Of a DNA stretch of 64,000 nucleotides, positions 23,100 to 36,508 are shown piece by piece (the first letter of the stretch is position 1; each line of letters opens with the position of its first letter). The notes beneath the pieces were generated by a model, which made no database searches, had not been told where the DNA came from, and was given only the letters and a program-made list of their open reading frames with translations. This stretch comes from Sphagnum magellanicum (taxonomy: Eukaryota; Streptophyta; Sphagnopsida; Sphagnales; Sphagnaceae), in assembly GCA_021904315.1 (NCBI GenBank), contig CM038921.1, positions 15,164,590 to 15,228,589 on the forward strand, read 5' to 3'. Both the position numbers and the translations under genes were made by a program.

Positions 23100-26000
23100 G
23101 GTGATGAAAAATTTATATGAGGACCTATTCTTAATGCGATATATCATCATTAATCAATTCATCCCCTGGTAATCCCAATAACTAAACCGTAATCACATAT
23201 TCGTGTTGGGAAATATGATTGACATAATAATAAGAATAATTTGGAAAAAAGAAGTTATGACATCATTGTCTAGAAGAACTCAACACATTGAACCCAATTC
23301 AACAAGAAAACAGATGGTGGTATGAATCCAAAATTAGTGGATGCATATCTCTAAACAAATTCCAAATTATTATACCTTTTATACATACTAAATCGTCGCC
23401 ACTATAAACCATTGTCCCAAGTTAGAACGACACATGATCGAATAGAATTGTGTAATCCCATTAGTGAAAGCATAGAAATGGTCCCAGATTAGTCTATGAT
23501 GAATTTGAATCAAATTAACAAATAACATAATTGGCATGAACTAGGTGACCAACGATATGGGCCAGAAAAAAATAAATTACCATAAAAGTTGGAGGCATGG
23601 AGAACCTAGGTTTAGGCTAGATTACAAGCTAGTTCATTTTGTATTATTGTTTATCATTTCCCCTTATATGGGGGTGCATAGGTGAGCTACGAATCATCGT
23701 TCAATAAAGGATGAAGGTCAAAAATTCCATAGATTGGAATATATTGAAGATTACAACAATCTGAGATGCCACATATAGAAAACATCAACGTCGTCTTGGA
23801 GCAAAAGGTTGTTTGATTAAAAATAAACAAGGAGCAAAAATAATAATTTTAAGAAGGAATGAATAATCCGATTTGCCATAAAACTAGAAGACGTCCAACA
23901 ATTAATAAAATAACAAGTGAAAGAAATATTTGGCACTAGTTAGAGTAGAGAACATCATAAAAGCTATGGATATTAATGAGCGAGAAATCTTGAAAAATGT
24001 AGGTTGGATTTGGAAAATATTAAGAATCTGTCATGTGGAACCGTATCATTAACTAACAATAGAAGAATCCAACTAATCCTTATAGAATGTCATATCAAAT
24101 CAAACATACAACAAAATTCCACATAGGTGATTGGATCCTTGTAGCACGGGGTTTGCAAGCTAATTAACATTCAACCCAATTAATGATAAAACAACATCGC
24201 CAACTCATTCTAGCAAGTACAAGTTGTTAGGTTGAACAAATAATTATTTATTAGGGAACAACTCACTATGAGCAATCATGACTTCACAAATACTTAGGAG
24301 TATGTTTAAAAATTTCTTATGGTTACTATTAACATTAAACCAAATAGGTGAAGGTTTGTATAGAAATTCCTTACACATTGTAAAAAAAATGGTTGTTAGG
24401 TCAATAGTTAATAACACATGATCATCGTAAGACTATAGTTTGATAAATTGTAATTGTTCACAATTGTTATTTTACTAAGTTAGATTGGAGTGTAGTTTAT
24501 AGATTCTAGGAATTTCATTTTTATTGTTCAAAGCATCTATTACCACCATGATTGCCATGTAATTGAATGACAATGAAACAACGTTGAATTGTCAAAATTG
24601 TAGCAACAGACACTATTTGCTATACCTAAGGACATTAACAAACTATGAATAGCTCTTACCTAATTGATTTAATGATTAGCATCGGACCAAGTATACACAT
24701 TGAATAATGAGTTGTCCTAACACATAGAAAACCAATTTGAATCAATAATTGTTAGGTATACTTTCCTTGAATGGTCATGGGTACAACAAGGATGTAAGAA
24801 AAGTCAGAAAATGATGGCATCCTTTAAAAAAGAAAGTATAAAAGCCATAGAGTGGATGTAGATTAAACATTTTTTAAATGCAAAAGGTTAGCAAACTTCT
24901 AACCATAGGCCAACATAGGAGTAGAAGAAGGTGAGGTAACAAGAGGACTCATATCAAAGCAAAACATTGAAACTTAACAATGGCGATGAAGAAAACATGG
25001 AGACACGCCTTGCAAGTTCCTAAATAAGAGGTGTTATTTTTTTCTTAGAGTGGAACAGAGATGTGATGTGTTGTATTTTAGCAACTTTCATAACTTTTAA
25101 TACATTTTTTGTGCAATTGTGAAAGAGATAAAAATATTGGTAAAGGAAAGGAGCTTGATTTCTTTAAAGGGTAGGAGGAATCTTTCAAGGTAAGATTTTT
25201 TGTACTATAGGAGTAGTATATTAACTAAGAGGATATCATGAGTTCTAACTAGTGGATTTTTATCATCAAAGAAGGAGGTAGAAGTGGGCTATGTCAAAGA
25301 TTTGAGGGATGACAATAGGAGCACACAAGGCACAAGTCCTCGTCCTTTAGTACATCTGAATGTATTTAGGTTTTTAAAAAACACACTTGTGGGTGCAAAT
25401 GAGTTCAAACGAGCCAAAATCAATGTCAAAAGGTTAATTTTTCTACAATTTTTGTTGCATTTGTCTATATGGTCCTACTTTAGTGGCATGTGATTTAGGA
25501 AAAGTTGTGTTTATTGAATAATATGGGTGTTGAGAAATTCAAATTAAATCATAAAATGTTTTAATTTCATGTTTTGGTTTGAGTAAAGGACCTTTAATAG
25601 GTTCATTGAACAACAGTACTTTCATAAAATGCCCTTCAATTTTCATAATACCATTTTTTTTACTCTCAATTTTTTGTAGTAATATGTGGCTATTAAACAC
25701 ATTTAAAAAACATTCAAAATACCATAATTTGTGAAAGTTTTGTTTTTGAAATTTAGGGTCTATTTCAACTTCATGAATCTTTTGTGATGGGTAAATATCA
25801 TGCAATGTACATGATATTTAAAGCAAAGTTTTATATTTTAATATAAGAAATTCATTCATGAAATTATGAAATTTTTTATGCATGAATTGTCAATTAATCA
25901 GTTGTACCACCAAATTTCATGCATTCAAACAAAATAATTTGTGTAGGAAGATGATCAACACACAATTGGCAAAATATTTAATTTAATGTCCATGGTCAAT

Positions 26001-28695
26001 TTGCAACTAATCCCACTTCAAAATTCCATTTGGGCTTCATGCAACAATTCATCTAACACGACTATCTATAATTTAAACACCAAATAAAGAATATATGCCA
26101 AAGTTCATTGTTGAACAATGTGGATGTTTTGACCATAATATTCAAGTTTCATTTATCATCCATAAACCTAAAAGGACATCTTTGCGATTTGCTTTGATCC
26201 AACAGTCTTAGTAAGTTTATTTTGAAAAGACAAAAAATTTCCCATGTGATCATTGCGACACTCTTGTCAAGAATGGTTGTGTGCTTTCACAACAATGATT
26301 GAGAGATGCCTTTGGTGTTGGGTATGTGCATTGAACATATTGTCAGGACTACACTAAACGTGTGCACTTGAGAAAAATGTCATCACTAAAAGGTATTGTT
26401 AAGGCTAGAAAAAATTTTAGGCCAATTTTGAAGAGTTGTAAATTTGTATTAAAAATCAAACTTGATTAATTTTTGAGATATAAACCAATTTTAGGTTCCT
26501 ATTGATTTTAGGTTAGGACCGATTTTAGGATACTATTGGTTTTAAAATCACTACTGGTTTTGATAAGTTGTTTATTAATAGAAGCAAAAAGTCAGCTATT
26601 GCCTCTGACTTTTGTTTTGGGTTTTGGATATAGGATAAGGTTGGATAACTTGGAGTTTAGGAGGATTTCTAGGGATTTTCAAAAAATTTATGATCCCCAC
26701 CATTTTCTAACGAACTTGAAGTCTTTTCTTGGGGAAGCTTAAGGGGTCTTTTGGTAGATTTTTGTTTTTTATTCAATTGTACTATATTCTGGCACTTTGG
26801 AATTCTTTTTATAAAAAGAGTTTTGTTTTTGTTTTGAAAAGTGTGTTGAAGTTGTTTTTTCCCACTTACTGCTTTGACTGCAAGCTTTGGAGATGCTGCA
26901 AAGTTGTTTATTGTTATTTGCTTGTTTTTCCTTCTAAAAAAATGGTAGGCTATTTGCCTAACTATTTTCCACATGTTTTAAAGTGATTATTTGTCACTAA
27001 ACACTAATAAATTTGAGGTGTTCAAGTCTGTATTTGATTTTCAATCAATCACCCAAAAACATTTGGGAATTCATCAGGTGGGCCTAACATTTGGTAATCA
27101 TTTCACAAATATAGAACTAAGATTTATAGTTTACTAATGTTCTTTTTGAGATATTTCGTGCAAGAATTTTTTTTTGGCTAAAATAACAAATATTATTTCT
27201 TACCAAAATTTTACTGTTTGTGTAATTCGTTCTTTTGTTTAAAACTAAAAAAAATATAGAAAATATTTATTGTACATGTAAACCACTTTTGTTGGTGAAA
27301 GATGACAATTATGCTGACGAGGAATATGAGGAAGCAAATGAATGAGGTGTCACAGCAAGAAGGTGGAGATCTATTTTTTGATGGTCAGGGAAAATAGTTT
27401 CACATTATGGAATGAAAAGGCCTTGCTACCTTGTAAGTGGTAGAATAGTAGGAGGTCAGAATCAACATTGAAAGAAAATGATTAAAAATACAAATTGACA
27501 CTGAAATTCATTTGATGGAGTGGTTAGTTGTGATACAAATGCAAAACCTTCACAAGGCCCTATTTGAACCCCTATTGGAAATGATGTTTTTCAATATTAG
27601 GAGACTATTGCACCTAGTATCCGAGCCTTATAAATTGAAAATTTTCAACTTCAAAGGACAACTAAGGATTTGGTGGAATCTTTGGAGAAGGTTGTTCCTG
27701 AAACTGATGGTAACGACCACTCATCAACGATGATTCTTTGTGAAGAGCATGATTTACATGAGACGATTTTGGAAATGCCTGCTTTTACTATTGATTCCAC
27801 ACCCAATAGCCAAATTTGCACTTTTGGTAAAGCTCTTGCACACATAGTGGAAAATTGCCCCTATAGATGTAGTTAATTATCATTTTTTGTGATTAAATCG
27901 ATTTTTGATACCACCCAACCTGCCATCTTAGTTAGTTCCCAAATTCTAGTGATTTAGGTTCCTATAATACCTGAGTGTAACCCTTCTTTCACTGTTGCCC
28001 CAAGTTATTTCGTTACTCAGATGTCGAACGACCAATATCTGATAATGAATCTTATTAGAAATTAAGTATTTTACCAGCCTACCTTGGGAACTGTGGACCA
28101 TTTTATGCAAACAATGGCAATATTCCCAACACATGGATAATGATTCCTAATACTTATTACCTAGGTAACCCCCCACTTACTTTCTCCAACACAACTAGCC
28201 TTATGGCATACCCTTTTTTGAATATGGTGTCTGAATGTGGTTAATAGGTCTTTATCCTTTCAATTTTTTTCTCATCAAATGTGTTTTATTATATGAGTCC
28301 TTTTAATAATCCTTTGCAAAATTGACTATGGTTTAATGCGTTGTTGTTCACTTTTAAAGGTCCTAAATCAAAACTTAAGCTTAAAATTTTATTAAATGGA
28401 TTTTTGGTTTGAATTCCTTGACATTCATATGAATGAAATAGCAACAACTTGCCATGATTGCCATGGCTTTAAATGATAAAACATAAATATTTATCCAATT
28501 TTGGTTATTTTCCTTTGTAGTTTGACACCTTTTCTAGCATGTTGGATTGTGACTGCACCCAAATGACTATTTTGATTAATTGTTAAGTTGTAAATTTAGT
28601 CAACATGGACAAATTTTTTAGATTGTCCATCAAAATGCCCATGGCATAATCAAATTGGCCATATTAATTTAAAAATTACCTAGCCTCATTACTAT
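23100..28695. other. Long AT-rich intergenic stretch
   Basis: I followed both strands and found no protein motif, RNA gene or clear repeat. Open frames such as 25284-25493, 26729-26986 and 27670-27876 are short and without family features. Parts may be very old transposon sequence that can no longer be recognised by eye. Confidence 0.4.
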
Positions 28696-29165
28696 GTTTA
28701 GTAACCTACCTACCTACCTACTTACTTACTTACTTACCATCTACCTACCTTAGTCCTACCTTAGTCCTACCTACCTAGTATCTACTAAAATTACTTATTT
28801 AATTATTTACCTACCTATCTGTCTATCTACTTACCTACCTACCTACCTACCTACCTACTTACTAGAGATACCTACCTATCTATTGATGTATCTACCTACT
28901 TACTATCCATCAAAGTTACTTATTTATTTATTAACCTATCTATCTACTTATTTACTTATTAAAGATACCTACCTATCTCTCAATCAATTTACCTACCTTT
29001 TATCTACCAAAATTACATATTTATTTACGTATTTATCTACATACCTACCCATTTATTATAGATACCTACCTATCTATCAATCTATTTACCTAACTATTAT
29101 CTACTTATCTACCTACCTAGTTATCCATTTATTTACCTACCTACCTACTATCTACCTAATTAAGT
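28696..29165. repeat. Degenerate TACC/TACT/TATC tetranucleotide array
   Basis: About 470 bp consist largely of TACC, TACT, TATC and TATT tetranucleotides in tandem, with short interruptions such as TAGAGATACC. The resulting Leu/Thr/Tyr-rich open frame (28883-29248) is a product of the repeat and not a gene. Confidence 0.9.
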
Positions 29166-29281
29166 ATTTATTTATGAAAAAAATTGAAATTCAAATGTTG
29201 TTATACAAATTGACCAAAAAATTCATTAAAATTCAAGGAACATGTTAAATGCATTTGGTATCATATTGTTTTACAAAGTGA

Positions 29282-29345
29282 TGTGATCGTTTGATGGCCA
29301 AGACATTTGGCATGGAACCAAGGAGACCAAGGTTCAATCCCCCTT
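29282..29345 (+). repeat. Possible tRNA-derived SINE head
   Basis: The stretch TGATGGCCAAGACATTTGG resembles a pol III A box, and GGTTCAATCCC 30 bp later resembles a B box. An AT-rich simple tail (TATATA, TGTATA) follows. No cloverleaf can be folded by eye, so this is a SINE-like remnant at best. Confidence 0.35.
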
Positions 29346-31832
29346 ATGAACATATATAATGTGGACTATATATATTTGTATATATACCTTGTACATGTGT
29401 GTAAATGTATAACATCTAGGTGGGTTGTGGATAGGTAAATAAGAAGCCATGGTGGGTGGGAAAATAGATATTTATTTATTTATTACAATTTATATTTTTG
29501 AACTTATTTTTCAATTAATTTTTTTTGGTTGCCCAATTTTTTGTCCAATTTCACTAGTCAAAAAAACCATCTTATGGTTAGCCAAAAAAACCACTAGTCA
29601 ATCAAGTTGGACATGTTCAAATTGACTTGTCCAATATGACTAAGTGGTCAAATTAACCAAATGTCAAAATGACTAGTTTTTGATCTAGTTTTCGAATCAA
29701 ATAAACTGTGATTTGTTGTATTACATATGATCCCCTACATCTGGTTTAGATTTTTGAACCTAATTTTGGTGTGGAATATTTAGAATTTCAAATTTTTTCT
29801 TGCACATACATGGTTTTAAGAAGGATGTGCTAACTAGTTGTTTAAGTTGTGTTTCTAGACTTAATTGCTTAAATGTAGTGAAGTTATGAAACAATAGTGC
29901 AGTGTTGTAACTTTTGGCCTCATTCAAAAACTTGAGCAATAGTTCAAAACATACCAATGTGATCTATTTTTAGTTTTAGGTGTAACCTAAAGTTGAGCAA
30001 AAGTTTATGGCTCAACTTTCCATTCTAAAAACTCATCATTTTGGCAAGTAGATGGCTCAAAACAATTGTTCATTGTTAGTGTAACAAACATATTTTTTGA
30101 AATTCACTATGTTTGCTAATTACCATGTTGCCATGAATCGTCTTCTAGACTGTAAACCTTGCACAAAAATTTGGACCGACTTGGCCAATAATCAACTATT
30201 TTTTCATCGTTGTCTAAATGGCTCAAATTCATTGAGTTATCCATGGCCATGGGTAGTGTTGAAGATGAGAGATGTTTATCTTATTTGGGGTTTATGAAAA
30301 ACAAGCTAAGGAATAAACTAACAACCCATTTGGATCTAGTTGTTATAATGTCTGCTCAGAAGTTCTTTACATTGAACATATTCCCTTTTGTTACAACAAT
30401 GAATTCTTGGACTATTGTAAAATCCCAACAAGGTGTAGAGGGATAGTTCAAGCAATCAAAAACTCTATACCCTAGCCTTTAATACAATATGTTGTTCTTG
30501 TGTTTTTGCTATGATGTTCGCAATACTTGTTTCAATTCAATGAATTCTGTCGAATTGGTTGGTTTGAGCTTTGAGGTATATGCAATTCTATTTTGTGCAC
30601 AATCCTCCATTAAAATAGTATGTAATTTTGATTTGTTATGTTTTATTAGAGGCAATCTCCTATTGCAATGGGCAGGGTCTTTAAAGTTGGGGTTCAATTC
30701 CCTAGGAGATTTTAGCACTAATGTTAAAGTAAAATTTAATTCTTACAAAACTATTCCACATTATTGTAACAACAAATTTGCACTTCACATGCATACATTT
30801 AGTATTTATGCCTTGATTCTCAACACACTTAACATTACCATTCATTAAAACACTAAATTCATGGTTGTTTCATATAACCAGAATTTACACTTCAAAATAC
30901 ATTGTAAAAACTTTAGAAACAAGATTATAATTCATTTCATCATATTGTAATATTACAAAAAAAAAATTCACACAATAATATGAACATAGAATTAATCGTA
31001 AAAGTCTGATTTTTTATATTACTGAAAACATTAATCAAAATTACAACAAAATCCCATGTTTTGTTTAGGGTTCTCTATGGTTCTTTCTCTTCTTAACCCC
31101 TCCTCTGAGGTCTTGTGGTTTTTCTATTTAGACCTCCACCTCTTGTTGCTCCATTTTTAAGGTCTTATGGTTCTTTAATCTACACTTCCTCCTCTTGAAT
31201 TGTTCCACTGGGTCTTGTTTTAGTCTCCTCATCTTAGTTCAACACCTCTGTATTTGTTGAACTACCACAAATAAAATTTGGAAAATTCTTTTGATAAGCT
31301 TCCAACTTGTACCCCAAAGACATTTCATCAACTTTATGTTGAACCAAATTCTTGTCCAATTCTTTTGTAAAATATTCCTCTGTAACCTCCCACCATTCTT
31401 CAAAGTTTTGCTTCAAAATCTTTCATCTTGTTCTTTGTCCTCATCAAGGTATAATATTATAACATTTGTTCATAATCCTCTAGTCTTTTCTTGACACCAA
31501 CTGCGTCCAAACTATTCTTTTATTCTTGTGCCATTTCCAATTATGCTTGTAAGTGCTGCTTATTCCTTTGAAAACTCAAAGGTTTTCTCCATAAACAAAA
31601 GTTCAAGCTTTAACACATACTGAAACCCTAATTCCAAAAACAAATCAAACCTTAATTTCAAATGCAAAAGCTCATAAATTCAAAGCTTCATCCCAAAAAC
31701 AAAAGCACATAGACTCATAATTTCATTCCAAAAATCAAAGCTCAAGTTTCAATATATTATATTGAAACTTTAATTCCAAAAACAAAAGTTCAAGCTTCAA
31801 TAGATTCTAAAGTTGAAAGTCCAAACAATAGT
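29346..31832. other. AT-rich intergenic DNA
   Basis: A weak repeat of CCAAAAACAAAAGCTCA-like units is visible around 31580-31800. No gene was recognised. Confidence 0.4.
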
Positions 31833-32747
31833 TGACACACTCCCAACCTCCTCAAAAGACTCAAATGTGAGTTTAAGATGGAAACAACTGAAGAGTAGCA
31901 AGTTAGGGCATGCTCTTTGGTTTGCAACACTTTGAAGGTAAAGGGGCATGTTGGAGCTCCAAGATGGGATTAAGAAGATTGACAAGCACTTTAATTACTC
32001 ACACGAACTTGCACAAACCAAACAACAAGTTGATTAGTACATAGTTGGAGCGCTTTTGGTGCTAAGACGAGCCACGGGCAAACTCAGACTCACAAGACTC
32101 ATCATAGCCTAGACTTGGGGGAAGTCACCACCTTCCCCCTTATAGTGTACTTTGTGCCTCTCCATGAAGCCCACATCTAAATGACATTTTATCTCGGGAC
32201 TCCAAAATGGGAATCTCGAAATTCCCAAAGTTGGGACTCCCGGGAGTTTAGGGCCCCATAACTTTTTGTGAAGACCTCTAATTGAAATGAGGTCTAAAGC
32301 AAAGTTGTAGCCCTCATTAAGAGCTTTCCAATGGTATGTTGCACGCCACCTGCACGTAAGGAAATCGGGTCGATTCTTAACTTTTAGTGCTCGGGAGTCA
32401 AACTATCAATTTGACTTCCGACCTTTCTTTTGGCCATAACTTGTGTCTCATATGTCCAAATGGGTCATGTGAGCCCATTTTAGACATCTATGTTTCAATA
32501 GTTTTTCAATGATATAAATAATTTTTCGATCCAATGGGTTTTGACCTTCGCGATTTCCCTTTGAAGATTCGGGAGTTCATTGGGACTCCAATTCTTAAAA
32601 TGGGAGTTCATTTGGGAGTGTGAGGGTTCATTCCCTCACACTCTTTGCACTACCAGGAGCATGAGGTGTGACCCTTGGGCTTCCCTCTTGGCCCGTAACC
32701 TTGCAAGCCCTTGCCTTGGTCGCAAGCCCAAGGCTAGGGTTGCTACA
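31833..32747 (-). mobile_element. Solo LTR, family R1 copy d, with ATAGT target duplication
   Basis: This 915-bp copy starts (plus strand) TGACACACTCCC and ends GGTTGCTACA. On the minus strand it therefore runs from TGTAGCAACCC to GTGTGTCA. The five bases before it (31828-31832, ATAGT) are repeated exactly after it (32748-32752, ATAGT). It is colinear over its length with copy b. No flanking retroelement coding sequence is present, so it is a solo LTR. Confidence 0.88.
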
Positions 32748-32752
32748 ATAGT

Positions 32753-35700
32753 GTTACTATACCAATGTCCATATTCCATCACAATTCATTGAATCACCAA
32801 CAAAATCCAAGTAACCAATTCCTAAAGCCAACTATTAAAACTTGGTAGTTACATCAACCCAAAAAGGATTGAGGCCTTGAACATTAAACCCTAACAATTA
32901 ACCTTAAGAATGGTTGGTGGGCCTCGAAAGGATTAAGGCTTGCAAGTTGCAACCTTCTTTTAACCTTTTTGAGCATTAAACCCTAACATTCATATTTGTA
33001 ACAAATCCAAGCTTTATGGGGAAAAGGTTTAAGCACTCGTACCTTGTAAGTTGTACAAATGTTTCATGAAGTTACGTGATTACAAATGAATGAACCTCTA
33101 TTGTTATAGAAGTTTTGGCGATTGAGATTGCATCAAAAAGTGACCGGCGATGGCATGTTCGAATGTGTAAGAAGCTTCGACAAATCAATGGAGAAGATTG
33201 AACTGACATTGAAGATGACTCCTCTCAGAGCATAGTCCTAGAAGTGGCAAAAGTAATGACAAAAATGAGAGAATGAGAAGGCTCCTCCTTGCTAATCAGG
33301 CTCAAAAATGGCAAACCCTAACCATAGGAAGGACCCATATGGCACATTCATATCAAAACCGAGGGCCATACAATGGCAACATGTGTTTGTTCTTTTTTAT
33401 CGCTTCTTTTGCGAATTAGGTGAAGTCAAAGGAAGATATTTGACAGATTTTCCAAAAAATTATAATGTTTTTCAAGCTTAGAGGCAGCCAACCCCCTTGA
33501 AAGGTAGGGATTTGGCTAAAATTCGCCAGTAAAAGAAACATTGGTCTGCAGTTGATCTAGTGAGAGGTTCTCTCATTTGCAGGGTTATTGTCGGCTGGGG
33601 TATTTATTTGGGAATGTCCTAAGTTGCCTTCAAATGATTGGTCAAGTTTGAGAGTGCACAAATAGAGCACATCTAGGTGAGGAAATAACTCAGTGATCCT
33701 ATGGGTGAGGAGTGATAGAAGGGAATTACAAAATTCTGTTTCTTGGACTCCTTTATGATTGTAGCCTTATATTATTGGCGAAGGTTGCTGTGATCACAAA
33801 TTCTGCCTGAACATTGGCTTTCCACTCGATTTGTTCTTTCTAGAAGTGCTCAAAATCATCTCATGGGCCAAAACTCTATAAGTCAAGCATGATGAAATGC
33901 AAAGTTGTGTGAGTTGTAAGTTGTGTGAGTTGTCAATCAATTAGTATATCATCACCTAAGTTGACATTTGTCACCCCTTTTTTTTTGGGGATCATATGTC
34001 ACCCATCAATTCTCTACAAATCAAAGATTCCCAATCTTAACATAATTACCAACAGGTTTCCAGCCTAGTTCCAACCTCCAGCTCTCCAAAGAAAAGTCCA
34101 TGTGGATGCAACAACAAACAGGGCACCATTTCAGTGGGATTTCCATCAGGCTGTTATGATCACAACACTCGAGCGAGGCCTTTAATCAGGTGAAGAATAG
34201 TACCTATAGGGGTTGCCATTGTAAACAAATTGTGACTAGCATTGATTATGACTAATCCACCTGCTATTGACATTGTGAATGATTTAAGAAATATTTAGAG
34301 CTTCACCAATTGTATTGTGAGTTAACTTCCAAAAGGTGCCAGATATTTATGTAATGGTTAATCCAGGCTTGAATGAATGAATTATTGCAAGCTTTCAAGC
34401 CCATATGCATTGCTTGCTAATTAGGTTTAAATAGACAGTCAAATCTATTAGTCATTTGCGGTTTGTTTTGCACTTCCGTAATACATGCTTCCTCTGAATC
34501 TGCAATGCTTGCACACTATTTGACAAGTCTCTTCCAGGGGGGATAATTCACCTTAGTAGGAATCATCTATAATGAGTTTAAAGGTACTCATTTGACACCT
34601 CCTGATTAATGCAACACTATAACTACATCACTGCAGCCAGAGTGAACCTATAGCCACCAGCGCACCATCCATTGGAAGCCTCTATTACAACTCATCAGTT
34701 GCAGATGAATCCCAACTGAAACCCAACTGAGTTGACATCAGGTTTCACCTTGGTAGCCTATCCTGCAAAGAATTGGTCCTGAAGGTAGAGAAGCAGGTAG
34801 GATAATAGGTGGCTATTAGGTGAATAGATGAACATAAATGGATAATACATAAAAAGTAAGGGCTAGTGGGTTGTTAGTAGGTAGGTAGCAAAAACAGAGA
34901 CTGAGCTAACCACTATGGGTTAGCTAGGGAACTGAAACCCATTGAAAAAGACCATTGAATCTTCCTTCAAGCAGCAAGAAGCTTGTGAGAGAGAGCAAGC
35001 TTCATTTCACTGTAGCTTGCCCCGCTGTCCAAGCAAAGCATGTGAGCTTGAAAGACATAGGGAGAGAACTATGTTGATGGTAATGATTGAGGACCCTGCA
35101 CTCAGAACATTTCCTTTAAGCACATCATCACTGGTGCTAGAAGCATCATGTTAAAAAAAAAGCATGCATCTGTACAAAAACTTGGAACTCCAGCAATTAA
35201 AGAGAGATACATTCATCAGTTAAAACCATCTCCTAGCTCTAAAACCTACAGCCCATTTCCTGAATCCTGTACACTCTTGAGCAAACCTCTTGGTGAAGGA
35301 AGGAGGTGGGGTGTAGTCATTTCTGCATCCTCCAAGCTCTTCCATTTTCACTCACATTACAGCTGTCTCCTGGTAGTGAACCTAACCAACTCAGTCCCAC
35401 TTGAGTTTCATTCAATCCAAAAACTGGACAGTTTGCAGCAGCACACAGATGTAGCAAATTCAATAAGGGATGGCATCACATGTCCAGAAAATGTAATCAA
35501 ATTCTGTCTCACATTCGCCAAACCCAAAACTTCCTGGATTTTGTTCATCTTTCACTTGCACAAATTCCAGGCACTGGAATTTCCTTGGCATTTTCCAATC
35601 TTGAGCTGTTTCTGGCCTGCTGCAACAGATGGTAATACCTGGAGTTATGGGTCCACCACCAATCTGTATTGCTTGATCCATCCAGACGTACACCATTGTT

Positions 35701-36508
35701 TGGAGGTAGTAGCAATGTGAGGACTCTAAAGGCCAAAAAGAGTTCACCTCTATGTTGCTGTTCAAATGTCCTAATGAGGCCAATGTATGCACATGACAGA
35801 AGCCCCTTGTGATGACAACTGGGAACCTTGCTCCTGTATGCAACCAGATCCCGCATTACAAAAGCAACATTGGGCTCCTTCACACATATCACCATCCTGC
35901 AGAGCCTTACAGGAATCACACCCAGAACCTCAAGACATGTATGACTACAAATACATAGATCTAGTGAGAGAAAACCTGTATAAAGGGTGCCAGCATAACA
36001 GTGAGCTGACAAACAGAATTGGTTTGCTGGTGCACTGAAACCTGAATCTGACTTGCTGCTCCTTTGCTTCTCATTTTATTGCCCTGCCAAGTAAATGGAT
36101 GCTAAAATCAATTAGTAACCCTGGTAGGACAATACACAAATCATGTCATGACCATTCATTAGCTAGACTGTACCTGAATTCTACATTGCCCTAATCTCAA
36201 TGTCTGTACACCTCCCACTAGGATAACCTCAATCCAACAGCCTTGTGGTAGGTCATCATGGCCAGCATGCAAGTGCTTGTGGTTGCCCCCATGCTGGGCA
36301 TTAACTAAGGTAGTGTCAAAATGGTGGTAACTGGATGAACACTATTTTGGGTGTGAGAACCTACAGGCTTCTAAGCCCATCAGAAAGCAGTGCCCAACCA
36401 AGTCACCCCTAGGTAGAACATGTCCAGTTCCAGAAAGGAAACAGTCATCCTAAAGGTGAGAGAGACTCAATTGTATATGCCAGGAGAGATGGGGTTACAT
36501 CAGGTCAA
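32753..36508. other. Intergenic DNA downstream of the CBP60 gene
   Basis: Base composition shifts from AT-rich to more balanced around 34,000. Open frames of 127-190 codons on both strands at 35148-36012 overlap each other and show no family features. Minus-strand sequence near 35.4-35.8 kb could hold a further CBP60 3' exon or untranslated region, but no match to a known CBP60 tail is visible. Confidence 0.4.

Noticed and set aside
28883-29248. 121-codon Leu/Thr/Tyr-rich frame
   Set aside because: It is a by-product of the TACC/TATC array.
35148-35720. 190-codon plus-strand open frame
   Set aside because: It has no family features and overlaps long frames on the other strand. The composition looks like non-coding DNA downstream of CBP60.
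35460-36012. 127- and 155-codon minus-strand frames
   Set aside because: The two overlap each other in different frames and show no known domain. They could at most be part of a CBP60 3' exon, which I could not support.
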